Below are positions 1-12,100 of a stretch of DNA of 64,000 nt, piece after piece; the first letter of the stretch is position 1, and every line of letters starts with the position of its first letter. This stretch comes from Melieria omissa. Its lineage: Eukaryota > Arthropoda > Insecta > Diptera > Ulidiidae. The stretch covers positions 114,772,936 through 114,836,935 of the forward strand of contig OZ020267.1 of NCBI GenBank assembly GCA_963971225.1, read 5' to 3'. The notes beneath the pieces were generated by a model. It was not told the DNA's origin, ran no database searches, and saw only the letters and a list, made by a program, of their open reading frames with translations. The translations under genes were made by a program, and so were the position numbers.

Positions 1-126
1 GCGGCGAGTTTTCTTGCTGGCCTCATTGCGGTCGAACAGAATGGAGGCGCGTGTACGCGCATCCGCTAGCGACTTGGTTTGCGGCGCAGCCAAGTGCTGC
101 AGTTGCTCCTGCAGCGATGTTGTCAT
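1..126 (-). CDS. HEATR1: N-terminus of HEATR1/Utp10-type U3 snoRNP protein (partial)
   Basis: The minus strand opens with ATG at 124-126 and stays open to the window edge, giving 42 codons. The peptide starts MTTSLQEQLQHLAAPQTKSL and continues with an ASILFDRNEA block. This matches the start of HEATR1/Utp10 proteins, which typically have an EQLQ-LA-PQ segment followed by a SLLFD-KEA motif. Family members are very large HEAT-repeat proteins of the nucleolar small-subunit processome that support pre-rRNA transcription and processing. The Drosophila orthologue is, from memory, l(2)k09022. The start is chosen because it coincides with the conserved family N-terminus and is preceded by an AT-rich leader. 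The rest of the gene lies outside the window, so intactness cannot be judged. The family call rests on one short stretch but the match is specific. Confidence 0.75.
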   Translation of the reverse strand, partial: MTTSLQEQLQHLAAPQTKSLADARTRASILFDRNEASKKTRR

Positions 127-963
127 TTTTAGTTATTTTATTGCTTGATAATTAAATTGTTGGCGATTTTTACTGATGAACGAAAAAGCGACCGAGGAAA
201 TTTCAAAAAACGTGGAGGCACAATGTTGTTGTCTTCTTGTAAGTTGCACAGAGGTACGAAAAATTCCCTTTGCGGGCAGCAAAAGCTACAAAGAAATTTT
301 ATTTATGTATGTATGATCTGCGGTTTTGTTTTATATTTGTATAAGAATAAATTGTTGTAAAATTTTCGTATTATTGGTGGTTTTATAATGTGAAAGTTAA
401 AATAAATTTAAATTAATGGCAACACAAAGTTACAAAGTCTGAAAAGGAAATGAAAAGAAGTAGCACTGTTGACTCGATTGACAATCAGCTGACTGGCTGT
501 GTTCACTGAAGTTGTCGCTTGATGTGACTTGAAAGTGTCAGTGTTGGGTAAACACAAAAATTGAAGAAGTCAAATTCTTAGAAGTGAAGTGAATTAAGAA
601 GAATTCTATTTTTGACATGGAGAATTTCATTGAAATTGATATTAGGGTTTTGTCGTCTGGGCCTGAAATTCAAATAAGGTCCAAAGCGTTTGATTTTTAT
701 AAATGACTAAAATTTTATGCGACAAATACACTAAAATCTTTGACTTTTGATTTAATTGCATATTTTACAAGATCCGTTTTGCGGCTTTCGTTTCTTAAGC
801 TACAGAAATGTGCAAAATATTACCAAATATTTTCATAATCAAAGTTGCGACAGTGGGCAACAGTAGAAGCAAAATAATTGTGAACTTTTTTTGAAAACTA
901 ATGTTTTCCCTGTAATTTATTTATTTTTTTTTGTTGCAAAAACTGAGGGCGGAAACTATGGTT
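127..963. other. Upstream region of the HEATR1-like gene; no gene seen
   Basis: AT-rich DNA immediately 5' of the HEATR1-like start codon. It should contain that gene's leader and promoter, but I cannot place a core promoter from the sequence. No coding homology was recognised on either strand. Confidence 0.5.
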
Positions 964-1021
964 TTAACTAGGCGTTGGTGTTGGGAAAAAAAATTACGTT
1001 ATTGGTGTGGTGGGGTATGAC

Positions 1022-1458
1022 TAGGCTTCCCAACTGTTAAAACGTCTTAGGGAGGACAAAATTTGGCTTGAGGAGGACTTTATATGGGAACTACTTTGTT
1101 TCAGGAGGGCATTCGTTCAATATTTCACCATGTTTTTAGAAAATACTAGTGTAAAAAGAGAAAACCTAAAAGCACATGTAAATTTTAACTTTTGAACCAC
1201 TTCAAACAATTTAACAAAACGCATATTTGTCTTAATCATGTTGAACATTCCAGCAGCTGAATCATCCGGATTTTCAACGAAGTCTTTAATTTTATTTTGC
1301 ATGCCCAAAGCAGCATCGATTGATTAAGTTACCACACTTGAAAATAAGTTTAAAAAATTGAAATTTAATTTGATTGAGGAGGACTTTTTGACCTTTGAGG
1401 AGGACGGAGGACATTTTCTGTTCAAGGAGGACTGTCCTCCTCAAAGGAGGACGGCCTA
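1022..1458. mobile_element. hAT-type non-autonomous element with 8-bp target duplication
   Basis: The element starts TAGGCTTCCCAACTGT and ends GGAGGACGGCCTA. It is flanked by the exact 8-bp direct repeat GGTATGAC at 1014-1021 and 1459-1466, the target-duplication length of hAT transposons. Its sequence is rich in GGAGGAC motifs. Excising it with one duplication copy restores the palindromic GGTATGACATACC motif seen elsewhere in the surrounding repeat, which supports the boundaries. No transposase domain was recognised. Confidence 0.7.
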
Positions 1459-1471
1459 GGTATGACATACC

Positions 1472-1744
1472 CAGGGTTCGAACCTGGCAAATCCAAAATC
1501 GTAGTGACAAATGCCAAAAAGTGTAGTGAAACTAAAATTTCCGTAGTGAATTTTTGAATTTGGACAAATCCAATTAAATTGACATCCATGCATTGATTTA
1601 CTATAAAATGTGCACATTTTCTCCACATTTTGCCTCGGAAAAAATCGTAGTAGATTGGGGCTTAAGCGGAGTCGAGAAGCAGAATTAAAAATGTTGTGAA
1701 AACCGTAGCAGATTCACTACTATCGTAGCAAAGTCCGATCCCTG
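1472..1744. mobile_element. Second hAT-type MITE (273 bp)
   Basis: The left end is CAGGGTTCGAACCTGGC and the right end, read inward, is CAGGGATCGGAC. CAGGG-TTCGAA-like termini are typical of hAT elements. The flanks are GACATACC (1464-1471) and GATATACC (1745-1752), an 8-bp duplication with one mismatch. It sits 13 bp beyond the hAT element at 1022-1458. The TTCGAACC string resembles a tRNA B box, but no tRNA fold surrounds it. Confidence 0.65.
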
Positions 1745-1830
1745 GATATACCTCAAAACGTTATATAGCACCAACCTCACGAAACAACACAAATATAAAA
1801 GATAGCAATTCTGTGGTCAAAAGCAATAAC

Positions 1831-2508
1831 CGCAACACATTTGCTATCCTAAAGCAACTTTAGTGTGACCAGATTTCAGTCACATTCCGCTAAAGTTCAT
1901 TGGGGTATGACATATCCCACCACACCAATAAAGTCACTTTTTGTGTAAATGATTTTCAATTCAACTTGATATTTTCGATAGTCTAGTAGTCATCGATTTA
2001 TTCAAAAATTCACCGTACGGAAAAATAAGAGGCAAATACCAACTGCCCAACTGCATTTCGTCGCCGTAGAAAACGAATGTCGTATGTTCCATTGAATTTA
2101 ATTGCACATACGACAATCGTTTTCATCGTATCATATGTTCCAAAAAATATCATTATAAATCCTTGAGATAAGGCGAAGCTGTACCAAAACGTCGTCAGTA
2201 ATGTCACGTGACTATATGTATTTCGTTTTTAAAACGGACTATGTTTTTTGGAAAAATTATTTAAAGAAATTTTTTTAATCTCCATTATATGAAGTATTTT
2301 CTAGACCATTTTTTAGACTATCTATACTATCTATCTATCTATCTATCTATACTATACTTAATATATCAATTTGAATTGAAAATCATTTACACAAAAAGTT
2401 ACTTTATTGGTGTGGTGCGGTATGTCATACCCCAATGAACTTTAGCGGAATGTGACTGAAATCTGAAATCTGGTCACACTCAAGTTGCTTTAGGATAGCA
2501 AATGTGTA
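1831..2508. repeat. Inverted repeat, arms of about 146 bp
   Basis: Sequence at 1831-1977 recurs as its reverse complement at 2363-2508. The arms share the GCTATCCTAAAGCAACTT segment, the GTATGACATA motif and a run related to TTTGTGTAAATGATTTTCAA. The spacer of about 385 bp carries a CTAT microsatellite. The simplest reading is two copies of one MITE family in opposite orientation. Confidence 0.65.
2318..2352. repeat. CTAT tetranucleotide microsatellite
   Basis: An imperfect run of CTAT units in the spacer of the surrounding inverted repeat. Confidence 0.7.
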
Positions 2509-2629
2509 TGGTTGGACTGTTATGAACAGCTACTAGAAGCAATAGGGCCCACATAAAACTGATATCCGTATTATTTACAAAAATACAACCCCTGGGGTAT
2601 GGCATACCACCACACCAATGCCGGGTTAA

Positions 2630-5600
2630 GAAGTATTGGGCTCAAGAGGTGAGTATGGAACACACAAATGCAATTTTTTATGCGCCACAGCATCCGTACA
2701 TATGTACATATTTACATACATGCATACATATATGAACATGAAATCTTCAAACAAAAGAAGCTTATTGCTGTCTAATAGACCCAGCGCCGGCCTAAGCACT
2801 ACAAATAGATTTCTCATGCATATTAATATCATAATGTTCATAATGATTGCAATTTAAATGACTTTGCTTTATTCAATCTCATTTCGAATCAGAATCAAAA
2901 GCGCTCGTATTCGCCAGAAGCACCACCACCCTCTGTGCTGCGACATTTGCTCGGCGACATTGAGATAATCCGGATTCGGCCTAAGTGTCATCAAATTAAC
3001 AATAGCCTCAATAATTTATCACTTGTTCTTGAGGTTGATTTCGTTCGTTCCGGCGTGCTCGCGCCCTCCGTCTACGTATGTTGCTGTATGTCTGCGCGTC
3101 TTGCGAGGGCTTTTTGCAAATCATGTCAGTACAGATTTCGAATTCATATTCGACTGACGGTTGGCCACCCATCCACCAGCAGTGACTGGGAAGCGACACT
3201 GCTGCTGCTAATAGTTTCGTCAGCATCTGCTGTGCTATCTGCTAGGCAGGAGGGTGGGCACGGTCGCTGCAGTGCACTGACTGGCAAAAGGGCAGCGGAC
3301 AGTGCTTGACTGTGCGACACAATGCGCCACGCCGACCGCATGACGGTAGCGAAAAATCAATGATTTTTCATGAGCTGTGAGGCTCAATTATTTGTTGCGG
3401 GGATTTTCGGTGCGTGCTTCATTGTTCGCTCGAAGACTTGGCAAAATATTTTGGAAAATCGTTTTTGTTCTTCGTCGGTAATAATTTATGAATATTTGTC
3501 CATTTATTGTTCGCCATCGGATTATTCACGTTTTGTGTTTGGTTGCGGTGCAAAGCGACCGGGTGGGGAATGGCAGACAAGCAAACGGACTTATTTTGAT
3601 TTTAATTAAATGCCCCGATAAGTCACAATTAATAATTACTCAAGGCAGAAATTTATGAGATTTTTGTTCTATGCGTTAATTCTTTCGTTGGTAGTTTTTA
3701 GAATTGTTATGGCGGTAAATCGATTTGGTTTAGTAAAATGGTTTCATCATAAGTTTGTAGGGCTTTATATGTGACATTCGCAGCGAATAATTATATTTGT
3801 GCGCCGACTTAGAGCAGAAGATTTTAATTTCCCAACTATTGAGGTTCCGACCTGTATTGAAAATATCAACCAATACTGGTCAATAAACATTGATTTACTC
3901 TTTGCCGCAGCGACTTTTGTTTACTAAGTTGTATTCCACTCCCAACTGCCACTGGCGCACGTCCACTTGACACATGTTTTTACCACGCAGCTGTTTAGTT
4001 TTTTTTTTTGCTAACTCACAACAAAACGAAGATAAACACTCGCCAACTCGCCAATTTGACGTTAAGATTTCCATTTGGAAGTCGGCAAATGATGATTGCT
4101 GTCTGCCGAACCCCGGCCGAACAAGTACCGCAAGTACAGTGAGTGCTGCAGTCCCAGAAGGCAACCATTTGCCGTCCGTATATAACGACATCGTTCCTGG
4201 GCTTGTTTTATGGTCTGTTTTTGGTTGACAACTTTTCAGCTGGCCTCCTTGGTCTGCCACTGCCAGGGAAGGAGGAGGTGATGGCACTGCGTCTTGTCGG
4301 CAAGCGTGGGCAAGAGAATTTCCACTTATGCAAAGTTTGGGCCTTTTGTGGCGCTTCGACGCTAACAACTAATTTAGCACAATTATCTCGGAAAGTTTTG
4401 TTAATTTGCGTACGCATTCGCTAATGGGGAGCGGGCTGGGGCGCGCAGTTTACAGTTTTCATAACAAGCGTTTTGTTCAATTCGAGATGATAGTTGTTTT
4501 AATTAGATGGAGTACTCGACGCATTTAATAGCAGACACTTTTATTAGGCATTCGTAAAATATAATGTGACGTTAACATTTAAATGAGGCAAACAGAGTTG
4601 TATTCCGGTCTGCTACCTTTCAAAATTAATCCAACACTTTGTATGTGCACTGTCTACGCTTTAAGTTATGCAAAGCATGGAAGATTAATTCGTAGCATTT
4701 TGGTCTGTTCTGAAAAACGACTTAGATAAGGAAATAAAATTGTATGTGTATGCTAATGAATTTCAAAAATTGAATAGTTCTCGGTGGACCAACCATTTAA
4801 AGCTTGGGTTTTCTACACTTGTTAGGTCATATACAAGAGAAATCCAGCCTGGAAATTTACTTGAAGCTTAATACATGTCTGTATTGCATATTTTTATACA
4901 TATTTCTATGGTCCAATATGGAATTATTGTACAAAATTAACGATCACACGGAACATGGGAAAATCGTAATTCTATAGAAGTACAATTTTTTGAAACCTAA
5001 TATCTGTGTACATACACTCTGTATTGGGACAATCTAATGCTCGAAATCCCCATGCAGACGTTCAGAAATCTCATTGGCATTTTCGCACTGCTGCCCCACA
5101 CCCATTCCCGGCGAGATGTTTATCAACCTGTTTGGCTCGCTGTGTGGCACTTGTTCAAAAATAATACACTTAAAAAGTTCGCCGCTGCCTTTGCATTGCT
5201 CAGTACATTGAAATGTATGGGAAATATTTATTGAAAGTGTGTGCCGGTTGACACGTGACCGCTGGTACGCGCTTTGATTAGCTGCTGTGCGCCGGCTGCA
5301 CAACCCTTGTTTTGATTTGCCATGCGCCTCTCGTTAGCCATTTCCACTGCGCTTGACACCACCACCACTTGTTACCCACGCACCATTAGTATCGACATCG
5401 AAAGCGCCGAAGCCGCGGCCATTGCCATCTTTATTATTATTGTCAGCGGCAAAGCGATTGCCGAATGAGATTTTATTTGTAAATTTAATTTTATAGATTT
5501 CATATTGTTTTATTGTATTTGATGGAGAATATAAAAAAATTAATTGAATCCATATACTAGAGAAATGAGAAGAAAGTAATCAAAAGTTCGCAATTTTTAA

Positions 5601-5714
5601 TGATCATTTATTAATGTTTGGTCGAATTGTATCCGAATAATTAAAAACTGATGATTTATATAATTGTTTGCTTAAACTTTTAATAGCGTAAAATTCGCGG
5701 TTTTTATCAAAACT
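2630..5714. other. Intergenic stretch, no gene recognised
   Basis: Mixed AT- and GC-rich sequence. The longest open frames here (for example 124 codons at 2935-3309 plus and 157 codons at 3895-4368 minus) show no recognisable domain and overlap other open frames on the opposite strand. I treat them as chance. Confidence 0.5.
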
Positions 5715-5727
5715 TTTCCTTTTATTC

Positions 5728-6544
5728 CGCGTGATCGGAGTACTGGACTGGCCTCTATCTAACGTGATCATCTGTGTAGACAACCAGGCGGCAATCCAAG
5801 CACTGGCCTCTCACACTATAAAAACGAAGACAATAATGGAATGTCGTAAGTCTCTATAAGGTATCAGGGACCACAACATCACACTCTGCTGGGTGCCTGG
5901 TCACAAAGACATTCCTGGCAATGAAAGAGCGGATGAACTGGCTCGGAAAGGATCTGAGCTTACGGATGCGAGCATGGTGGCAGGAATCTAGACCACTGGC
6001 CACTTCAAGACTTCTACATTGATCTTGATAGGAAGGCAATCCAGCGCACCAACGATCAATGCAGCCTTGGGGCTGACTGCAGGATCTCACGCGCGCTGTG
6101 GCCGAAACTGGACCAGAAGAGAACTCTGCAACTCTTACGGTTTAGCAAATCAACACTTCGTATTCTCACGGGGGTCTTAACGGGGCACTGCGCCATCGGC
6201 ATTTTTACGGAAAGACTCGGTCTGCCCCATCGAGACTACTGTCGCAGCTGCGAAGATGAGGAGGAAATTGAATCCGTGCAGCACCTCCTATGTGAATGCC
6301 CTGCGCTTCACAGCATACGCCACCGGTATCTAGGGGCAGAGTGCTTGGCGATTTGGGCTTGGTTTGTACCACACCACTGCAGGATTATGCCGGATTCATC
6401 CGACGCTCAGGTTGGTTTCAGCCAGCACCGAATACAGGATGACAAGGGCTTGCCACACTCTCATCGGGCATCACAATGGGCCTTTGGGGCCTCCGAGTGT
6501 ACTTGCTGAGAACCAGCAAGCCGCCTGTCTTACCTAACCTAACC
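5728..6544 (+). mobile_element. 5'-truncated LINE with RNase H domain
   Basis: This is the 3' end of a non-LTR retrotransposon. It encodes, in broken frames, an RNase H-like segment (VDNQAAIQAL, then [20 protein letters not shown]) and the C-terminal Cys/His motif of the polyprotein (CRSCEDEEEIESVQHLLCEC). It ends in TTACCTAACCTAACC. The 13-bp direct repeat TTTCCTTTTATTC at 5715-5727 and 6545-6557 flanks it exactly, so both ends are fixed and the copy was born 5'-truncated. RNase H plus the CCHC-like tail suggests the I/LOA group, though the clade is not certain. Confidence 0.85.
5740..6506 (+). pseudogene. LINE polyprotein C-terminal fragment (RNase H and tail)
   Basis: The open reading is interrupted by stops and shifts. 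The RNase H part (about 5780-5990) keeps the D-N-QAA and WVPGH/E-ADELA motifs, although one stop lies before the [11 protein letters not shown] run. The tail from about 6095 to 6370 reads LWPKLDQKRTLQLLRFSKST, then ILTGVLTGHCAIG, then CRSCEDEEEI. It is the same arrangement as the longer LINE copy at 22335-24566, with different sequence. It is non-functional because everything upstream of RNase H is missing. Confidence 0.8.
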
Positions 6545-6557
6545 TTTCCTTTTATTC

Positions 6558-8270
6558 GAAAATAAATAGTGCTGCAAAAGAGAAGATACTTTCTAGGACA
6601 CAATTTTACCTACGAGTATATAAAAATGAGCACATTAGAAATTTACAAATAGTTATAAAATAAAATTATTAAACTGATTTTTAATTTTTACTAATTAATG
6701 ATTTGTGACATATATCTTTTGATTACGAAATAAACCATATTCGTTTTAGTTCTTACTGAAGTATTGAATCAGTGCCTCACACTCCTAGTTGAATACTGAA
6801 AAAGTAACCGAAAATCTGTTAAACTAATTGTATCATTAAATAGTTGGCAAACTAAAATATGGTGGTGGGAAATGACAGCTATTCTCCTCATTCTTACGTT
6901 CTTTTGTTTTCATTGAATGTCCTGTCAGGTTTGCTTTCAACCCGTTGCCTCGGCAGATTAATAGCCTTCATCAGTGCTCCTTAAAATCAATGTTTAATAA
7001 ATAATGTACGCACCGTGTCCGTAATAAATTAATCATTATAAATTACGAATCAACTGAGGCTACGACAACGACAACAACAACGAACACTGTATGTACGTAC
7101 ACATTATAGAAATTGGTAACGAAGTAATGTCAAGATTCAAAGTGATGACAAAAGCAATTAATTTAAATACTTCACCGGCTGTGGGCGCAGGGGGACGCGG
7201 CTGCCGTGCAGGTACGCAGGCCAAGTGTTGGCGGGGACATGGTCGGCATTCCACAATTGCTTTCACTTGCTGCGAATTGTTGTTGGTTGGTATCGTGCAA
7301 GTGAAGGGTAACGTAAGTCTTCCACCGTAGTGTAAAGCGTGATACTTTGGACCACTCTTTCTCTTTCTCGCTGCGCTGTACGCCGATACAAAAAGCAATT
7401 AATTATGCGAATCTGACAAAAATTCACCTTATTTTGCCAAGCAGTTTGCAGACTGCAGGGAGAAAGAAAGTATTTATGTGAGTAGGTGCACAAAATCACC
7501 TCAACTCGTGCCTTACGCCTTCTTGGCTTCCATTTTGTGTTTTGTATTGCGTTCGTGTGCTTGTATATGATTGAATCAGGTGGTATGTGTGTGTGTGTGT
7601 GGGAGCGTGTGGCGCCAATGTGGAATTTTGATTCCAAGTATGGGGCAAAGCATTTGGATAAAATTCGTGTTCATGGCGTACTCTATCCGCTCACTACGGC
7701 ATCACCCACCCGAAACCCCCATTGTTAATCGCACACAATACAAATGCCATTAATGCGATTAAAGGCTTTGGCAACAATTTCAAGACTTCACCAAAGGCGC
7801 GCACATAAACACTGAACGGCAAACACTGACACAGTGAACAAGCGCCAAGCACAAAATCGAAATCCATAACCCAGCGACGCGTTTCGACAGTCTCTTTGAG
7901 ATCACTTTGAGTATGTTAATACGCTAACTAATCAGCAGTTAGAATGAAACGATTTTTTAATTTTAGAATTATACAATCTAATATTACGTATATGATGTAT
8001 ACATCAATACTTATATATCGGTTGAATGCAATATGATTCACACTGAAGTCGTGCAGTTTGCTTAGATGTCAACTGGAATTTTCTAAACAGTTTTAGCTAT
8101 GCTTGGATTTTCGGATTTGTATTTTTCTTCGGTTCTAATAAACAAGCGACTGTTGCAATACATAACTAAAGAATAAATTTTTTTATAAAAAATCGTTAGT
8201 ATTATAATTTTTTATCATCAATAGAAGATCTACATGTGAGAGTATAAAAGTCGTTCCAGACTGATAACAC
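6558..8270. other. Intergenic stretch, no gene recognised
   Basis: AT-rich in the first half, with a short GT run near 7585-7600. Open frames are short and unrelated to known domains. Confidence 0.5.
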
Positions 8271-9155
8271 CGTGCGACAAAAATGAAAAAATTTTTTCAC
8301 ACTGGAAAAAATCCATATGGGCGTGAAACTAGAGACCAAACATACTAGTAATTGCGTACTTAGTTTTTCATTTCTACATCCTTTGTCCTTTTAAAAGGAC
8401 TTCAAAATTTTGAAGGGAATAAAAAATAAAAAAAATATAAAAAATACTTAGCCCCGTTAAAATATGGCGGTATATATATCAAATGAAAGAGGAAAAGCTC
8501 AAGAATTTAAATAAAATTGATTTTTGATCTATTTGTAAAAAAAGGACATGAAAAAGGTCCTTTGAAAATTTTAATCCTTTATATCCTTGAAAATTTATAA
8601 CGAATTTTCTTGAAAAGTAAGTATGCTTAAACCCAAAATCTCCTTGATCACGTGTAAAAATGTCATTATTCTCGCTTCTTTGATTTTGTATCTTTTTTTA
8701 TTATTTAAAATACTGATACGCAAATAAATTAGAATTTTTTTACTTCATTAGACTTGCAGCCGCCTTTTATTTAAACACTTTGACAAGTGATCAAGGAGGT
8801 TTTGGGTTTAAACATACTTACTTTTCAAGAAAATTCGTTATAAATTTTCAAGGATATAAAGGATTACAATTTTCAAAGGACCTTTTTCATATCCTTTTTT
8901 TACAAATAGATCAAAAATCAATTTTATTTAAATTCTTGAGCTTTTCCTCTTTCATTTGATATACATATCGCCATATTTTAACGAGGCTAAGTATTTTTTA
9001 TATTTTTTGTATTTTTTATCCCCTTCAAAATTTTGAAGTCCTTTTAAAAGGACAAAGGATGTAGAAATGAAAAACTGAATACGCAGTATTACTGTGTTTG
9101 GTCTCTAGTTTCACGCCCATATGGATTTTTTCCAGTGTGAAAAATGCTGTCGCAC
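8271..9155. repeat. Long inverted repeat with about 380-bp arms (foldback-like element)
   Basis: The left arm (about 8271-8658) matches the reverse complement of the right arm (about 8780-9155) with only scattered mismatches. Shared landmarks are TGCGACA at the tips, then CACTGGAAAAAATCCATATG, a CCTTTTAAAAGGACTTC palindrome, and the CAAGAATTTAAATAAAATTG run. The spacer is about 120 bp and AT-rich. No coding capacity was seen. The structure fits a foldback or long-TIR non-autonomous DNA element. A transcript across it would fold into a long hairpin. Confidence 0.85.
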
Positions 9156-9159
9156 AGTG

Positions 9160-12100
9160 TAACCTTCAAGCAAAATAGCCAATTATTCGACCTGCTCCCA
9201 TTTCACAGAGTTCAAGCTCGACGACATTTGATTTTTGGCTCTAGCAAAGTTTAGTGTTACCCATTTGAATTGGTAGACATGGAAATGTAATGCCGGGCTG
9301 TAGTGCGTCAAATGGCTTCGCGTACGACAAATTGCCCAGGTATGTTGTGTATACTCATTCGCAGGATGTGAGCAACTGACTGGAATTTTGCGCTCATCGA
9401 AAGATGAAAGGGGAGGAGCTGGCGCTGAGCAAGCAAATTCCGTAACTCGACAGTGTTGACGGTGGACAAGCAGGGGAGCGCGCGGAAGCTATGTGCGCGG
9501 GCGTGATATGGATGAGATGCAAACTTGATCCACGCAGATAAATGCAAAGTCATTTGGCAAACGGGCCCAGGGCGCAGTGGCAGTCAGGCGACAGACGGAG
9601 CCAGAGCAGGCTTACGATTTTAAAATCTCGAATGCCTAACCTTGCCTTCGACGTGGCGAGCTTTTGGCGTACACACTGTCGACTGGGGTTTAATTGAGCT
9701 CCATAAATTAAATGCGAAACTTATCACAACAGCTGTGGGGGGTTGTGATTGTCGGAGTGTGGAGCTGAAAATGAATGCGGCTTTATGAGCGCCTGATGCT
9801 GGCGCTACTGCTGCGGCCTGTGCCTTAGCGTGTATGAATGTTGATGTGCTACGGTTGGACTTGGAGTGGGGCATTAGTTATGGGTAATGCAGTCGTTGTT
9901 GGTTTGCAATTAAAAGTCTTCAAGTGTATAAATTTGTAAGTGATTTTTTTGCATTGCACTTTGCGTGTTTCTTCTTTTTATTGATTGCTAAAATCGGTTT
10001 CGGCTGAAAGCAATTCCAATTGTGATTCATGCCATTAGAATGAAAAAGTCACTTGTGCGCGCCACTAAAACATTAAAAGTGAAACCGGCAGCATAAAGCA
10101 GATGCCGCTGGCCCCATTCTTAATTGACGGCAGCAGGAAAGCACTTGAGATTCGGACGAGCGGCGGCAAAACACTTTCGCACATTGCCCGGCGTGGAGGG
10201 GACACTTCAGTGACAGCAGCAACCGAAACAGTTGTGTGCAAAATGCAAATTTTCATTGCAGACAACGAATTCAATCGAATGCGTGCAATTAATGTTTTCG
10301 CATATAAATTAAAATCTGAGCATTGACAACACTGGCGTGTGAGGCGCAAAGGGAACTGGCGGGGCGAGGCGGGCGCAATGTGTCTGGACAGTTGTTGTTT
10401 ATACTGTAACTTCAAATTCAATTGAAAGATGCGCGCTGACGGGATCATTGTGTGTATGTTACATACATTTGTGGTTTGGAGTTACCCTGCCGGCAACTCA
10501 GCTCACTTTTAACGCACTTTAATCTAACTTATTCTCAACTAGTTGTGGTTGATAGTTGGATTATTTTCAATGGAGCCAACTGACTATTTTAACATTGCGA
10601 TTGCGCCAATTGTCCGACTCTGCACTCTGCGACTTTTCAACTAATTTAAAGTTGTTTACTAAAAAGTTAGTTAGCAGTTATCTAATTTATGGTTAGCTAT
10701 AAACTAATTACATTTCAGTTTGCTACAAGTTGACTTTATTTAAATCAGCTATAACTAAACTATTAGTTAATACGTTGCAGTCAAATCTTTATCCATAAAA
10801 ATGAATGTTTTTTTAAATTGTAATTTTTTTCCTTTTTATTTGAAAAATATGCATTCGATAATCAAAATAAATTAAATACCAATCACCGATTTTTTAAACG
10901 TTTTTTTTGTTGGACATTGTTCTTGAAAAACATTGCTAACACTTATATTTTCAATGTAAATTCTGTTTTGACTCTGCACAGCATAGGAACTGGTGGCTTC
11001 TGATTCAGCAACATTACACGAATTTAATTTATTTAGGTACAAATCCCTTTCCTTTTTAAAAATCCTTCTAAAATTTCTTTTGCTTGCACCTCCCATTTTA
11101 GCTTAGCTTAAATAATTAAAATTAAAGCAATCACTTGAAAAAAATATAAAAATTGTATTAACAACTAACCAATTTAATTTTACACTTCGATTTCAATTGA
11201 TTTTATTTCACTGGACCGCACGCACGAGACTATATACGCGAAAGAAAATGACAAATATGAGAAATGCAATTCGAAAGAGCCAAAAAACAAAGAGGAATTA
11301 ACTGTTTTTTAAATAACTATGCCACTTCTGCATTATTTTGAAGTTAGCTTATAGTCAGGTAATAAAATAACATAAGACAAATATCAATTAACTGCTCTTT
11401 AAAATATGCCAAAAAGCAGCAAATACATGGCAGAGAATATGGTCGCATTGATTTTGGAGAAATTCTGCATTACTTTGTAGTTAGCTTATAGTTAGGTCAT
11501 GAAAGTTAACTAGAAGTGAGTTATTTTCGTAGTCGACTACCGAATTGCTTGCAGGGTATAAACAAATGTTGAACAGTTTTGAGAATCTCAATTCAATTAG
11601 TCACAAACATCGAAGCTGTCATACACAAACATACCAATGTGTTAACTTTGGGCAATAACTGTATACAGCATGGAGTTAGAAATGAAATTAAATCAGCTGC
11701 AATGTGACAACAGTAAACATTGACTACAAATTGTATCCCTTTTTGACCACAATTTAGAGAATATAATTCCCGTTGTGTTTGCATTAGTGCCAAGCAAACA
11801 CTTGTTGTCAATTTCATTTTATTGAGTTAGCAAAAATAGTTTGTGATGCTGCAAGTTTCACAGATTTGAAAATGTACGCAAACATGTAAAACATAAGAAC
11901 CTCAATAATTGCATAAATATTCAGCAGGGAAGAAGTTCTCGCAGCTGGTAAATCAAAATTGTATACGAGGAAATTTGAAAAAAAACTTTTTTCGCATATA
12001 AGAGTTCCAACGCTTGAAAGTTCGCCTACATTCGTAAGCAAATGTTTGCAAAACATTTTTTGTTGGTATCGTATATGTATTTCAGCACTTTTCAGAGGCA

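Larger units (their letters stand above)
968..2625. mobile_element. TTAA-flanked composite MITE region
   Basis: TTAA at 964-967 is followed by CTAGGCGTTGGTGTTGGG. The other edge, read inward from TTAA at 2626-2629, gives CCCGGCATTGGTGTGGTGG. These imperfect inverted ends with a TTAA target fit a piggyBac-type non-autonomous element. The motif ATTGGTGTGGTG-GGTATGACATACC recurs in both orientations near 1000, 1905-1935, 2395-2445 and 2594-2625, so more than one copy of the same family is probably fused here. Two hAT-type elements are inserted within it. No transposase reading frame was recognised. Confidence 0.5.
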
